From positions 5,001 to 69,000 of the forward strand of contig MCFG01000215.1 of assembly GCA_002104895.1 (NCBI GenBank): a stretch of 64,000 bases of DNA. The letters are read 5' to 3'. Positions 61,020 through 64,000 of this stretch are shown here, piece by piece. The translations under genes and the position numbers were made by a program. The notes beneath the pieces are model-generated. The model saw only the letters and a program-made list of their open reading frames with translations. It was not told the origin of the DNA and searched no databases. This stretch comes from Anaeromyces robustus (taxonomy: Eukaryota; Neocallimastigomycota; Neocallimastigomycetes; Neocallimastigales; Neocallimastigaceae). How positions within the stretch are numbered: position 1 is the stretch's first letter; every line of letters begins with the position of its first letter.

Positions 61020-64000
61020 ATGAGTTATTTAAGCTATTATTATTTATTTCTTGTTATCATTTCGATTTCCAAAGTTTATTCAAGTAAATAATAAATTATA
61101 TATTTAAAAATATTTAAATAAAATATAAAAAAAATATGAAAATATAAACAAAAAATGAAAATAAAAATTTTATATTTTTTAAACTAAATATATTAATTAT
61201 TATTTCTTTAATTTTTTTCATTTTATCTTTTTTTTTTTAAAAAAAAATAGAACTCTATCAATTTAGTGTAATTGCCTTTGTTGATAGAAATACTACCACA
61301 ATAGGAGTAAAAATAAATAATAATAATCATATCATTAATTTAAATGATGCTGATTATCCTATTTGGAAAGGAGAATATAACTTAGAATCTGATGATTATA
61401 CATATCACTATATTTCAAGAATTATTGATAGTAATATTATAATAGAAGAAGAAAACTTTGAAAGATTACCTAATATTGTTAATCCTTCTTCAAAAGTAAC
61501 AACATTAAATGATTTCTTTAGTAGAGAAAATAATATTTTTAAACATCCAAAATTTACAAAAGATAAAAATGAAAAGAATAATAAAAATGATGATGAATTT
61601 TCGAAACCTGAATTCTTTAATGATAAATATATATCGACAATTCATTTAACAGGTGATGATCATCAATTTAAGATTATGAAAGAAGCTTATTATAAAAAAG
61701 AAAATAATATTCCTTCTCTTAAAGTTGATGCTACTATCATTACTCCATATACTGTGAAATCATTTAATAATGCCTTATTAGAAATTAATACTTTTGCCGA
61801 AAAAATAAATACTGATATTTATTCTAGTAGTATTACTACTACTAATAATAATACTACTATTTCTTCTATTTCTTCTTCTGTTAATACTAACTCTACTGAA
61901 TACGAAATGAATAACTACAATGATTTAAAAAGTTCTTATTTTCTTTCTTTTAATAATAGTAATAATACTTTGACAACATCATCATCTTATATTGATGATG
62001 GTGGTAAGGTTCATAATTATGTATATAATAGTACAAGTATTCAATTATTATCTACTTCAACAGATAATCTTCTTTTACGTAATAAAATTTATATGGATAT
62101 TTGTAATAATATGGGTATTCCAACCGCTCAAGTAGCTTATTCCCGTATTTATTTCAATAATGAACCTCTTGGTTTTTATTTAATTAAAGAAAATCCAAAT
62201 ATTCATTATTTTAGACAAAAATATGAAACTTCTGAAATGTATGGACAATTGAATTCAAAATTTTCTCCAATGGTATATCATAATAACACTTTTAATATTT
62301 CTAATTCTGATCCAAAACGTTTAAATCAAGAAGAAGAAACCGATAATTATGCTAATTATTGGTATCAAGGTCAAGAAATTCCAGAAATTGCTCATAATAA
62401 AACAGATTTATCAGAATTATTTAAAAAGTTTCAAAAAACCTACTTCATTGGAAGAAATCAATAATGTTTTTAATATTAATGATTTCTTAAAATCTATGGC
62501 TCTTGATTATGTAGTAAATAATGAACATGCTTACCTATATAATGCCACTAATTACTTTTTATATTTAGATAAAGTTTGTATTAAAAAAAAAATTTATTTT
62601 TATTTTTATTTTTATTTTTATTATATTATATAAATGGATATATTAAAAAAATTTTTATTTTATTATTATTATTATAATTATAATTATTATAATTATTATA
62701 ATTATATAGATGGATAATATTAAAAAAAAATTTTTTTTTTTTCACAATTAATATATAGATGGATAATATTAATAATTTTATTTTAATACTATATATAGAT
62801 ATAGATGGATAATATTAATAATTTTTTCTGTTAAAATATAATTTTAAAAATTTTTTTTTTATAATGATGGATATTTTTTTTTTAATATTGTGGAAAATTT
62901 ATTATTATTTTTATTATTTATTAATTTATAATATTAAAAATTTAATTAAATTTTTTTTAATACAAAAAAAAAATTTTTTTTTTGTATATATGTATATTTT
63001 TAAATTAATTTTGTTAAATTAATTTATATATTACATATATATAAAAATATATTATTATATATATTCTAATATATATTCTAATATATATTTATATATTTAT
63101 CTATATATTTATAAATATATTATTTATATATTATTTATATATTTTAATTTTATTATTATTACTAATTTATTTATTAATTTTTTTTTTATAAATTTATTAA
63201 TTTTTTTTATATAAATTTATTATATAAACAAACTAACAATTATTTATTAATTTTTTTATATATTATAATTTTTCATTTCAATAAAATCAGTCAAGTAATC
63301 AATGGAATTATCATGAAGGTTATTATAGTTCACCATTTAATACGTGGGATAAACAATCTTTATCATTACCTTATAATAACTATCGTTTCAATAGAAATTC
63401 TACTGAAGCCATGAAAAGACCAACTTTTGATTATTTAATATCTTTTACGGATAAACAATTTAAATTTGAAAATTATATTGAAGATATTATTTATAATTAT
63501 ATTGCCAATGGAAAAGTATTTAAAAGAATGGAAAGTATTTATAGAATGATTCATAATGATTTAAAATGGGATAATTTAATTGAAATCAATAACAATAACA
63601 ATAACAATAACAATAAAACTAGTCAACTTACTAAAAGAAATAATGATAATAATTTAGACTTTGAAGAGGAATTTAATAATTTAAAAAATTGGATAAAGTA
63701 TCGTGGAGATATTGATTTTTATAAATTTAAAATTCCTTTTAACTTATATTCATTATTTACAAATGCCTTTTTAATAGCTATTATTTTTATTGTTATTCAT
63801 CTTCTTTATGCTTTATTTATTAATCCAATAGTATGGTTCTTCTCGGATAAAGAAGTTAGAGTACTTCCTTCCACTTTACTTAAACTTTGGTGTATGACTT
63901 TAGGTATTTTAATGGTTGTAGGAACTTCTCTTTATTTCTGGACACATGATAAATGGAAACCAAATTTATATCAAGTATTAGAGAGACAAGTTTATAATTA
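61020..64000 (+). CDS. Membrane-anchored CotH-family protein, partial at window end
   Basis: Exon 1 is 61,020-61,083 (signal peptide MSYLSYYYLFLVIISISKVY), exon 2 is 61,251-62,573, and exon 3 runs from 63,291 past the window end. It starts with the beta-rich CotH N-terminal part (LYQFSVIAFVDRNTTTIGVK). The kinase-like CotH region has RNKIYMDICNNMGIPTAQVA, PLGFYLIKENPN, DYVVNNEHAYLYNATNYFLY and PFNTWDKQSLSLPYN. A low-complexity Asn stretch follows in exon 3. Two membrane segments come last (NAFLIAIIFIVIHLLYALFI and LWCMTLGILMVVGTSLYFW). The layout resembles fungal (Mucorales-type) CotH surface proteins rather than the secreted gene at 41.4 kb. Exon 2 shows one extra A in the A6 run at 62,433-62,438; removing one base restores both frame and splice phase, so an assembly error is plausible. 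The end is not seen. Confidence 0.85.
62574..63290. other. Long intron 2 of the membrane CotH gene
   Basis: A 717-base intron from GTTTGT to ATCAG, very AT-rich, with TATATAGATGGATAATATTAA repeats at about 62,630-62,820 and ATATATTCTA repeats near 63,060. The donor GTTTGT is weaker than the GTAAGT-type donors used elsewhere in the window, but phase on both sides fits. Confidence 0.65.

Overview
The window looks like an assembled piece of an anaerobic gut fungus genome (Neocallimastigomycota; genus not assigned). It is extremely AT-rich, with long A/T homopolymers, and genes are split by short AT-rich GT-AG introns. Coding sequence includes Gln/Asn-rich tracts and two CotH-family genes, a family typical of these fungi. 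The assignment is inference: no rRNA or marker gene is present.

Host genes. 2,076-6,972 (+) is SEC23, the COPII coat GTPase activator, in 12 exons with a Gln/Met-rich N-terminal extension. 9,116-11,403 (+) is a membrane-anchored short-chain dehydrogenase in 6 exons, with a 170-bp AAT microsatellite in intron 1. 41,357-43,347 (-) is a secreted CotH protein with one apparent base indel. 48,371-50,546 (-) is a single-pass membrane leucine-rich-repeat protein in 9 exons, six of them 72-nt exons that each encode one repeat. 61,020 to the window end (+) is a membrane-anchored CotH protein, also with one apparent homopolymer indel and cut by the window edge.

Repeat and virus-fossil island, about 12.4-40.7 kb. 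It starts with a Ty3 reverse-transcriptase fragment and a 4.6-kb palindromic DNA transposon whose arms both carry the end of a Mutator-like transposase. LTR debris follows (primer-binding sites, a polypurine tract, LTRs with TATA boxes and tRNA-like sequence). Next come two integrated blocks related to Rep-encoding circular single-stranded DNA (CRESS) viruses. Block 1 (about 25.1-31.7 kb) has a Rep, two origin-type stem-loops, a circovirus-like capsid, a protein with phage-type GYDG repeats and a protein with two PPxY motifs. Block 2 (about 32.6-36.7 kb) has an unrelated-looking Rep, its own origin stem-loop, a different small capsid followed by two similar-looking small proteins, and a coiled-coil protein. 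Block 2 sits inside a Ty3 integrase gene, so its Rep frame runs straight into the integrase C-terminal tail. Ty1/copia fragments and a poly(A)-tailed retroposon with a 14-bp target duplication close the island.

The rest (39.4-41.3, 43.4-48.3, 50.6-61.0 kb) is very AT-rich sequence with simple repeats and few recognisable features. The most notable content is the pair of CRESS-virus blocks with three origins and accessory proteins nested in fungal retroelements.
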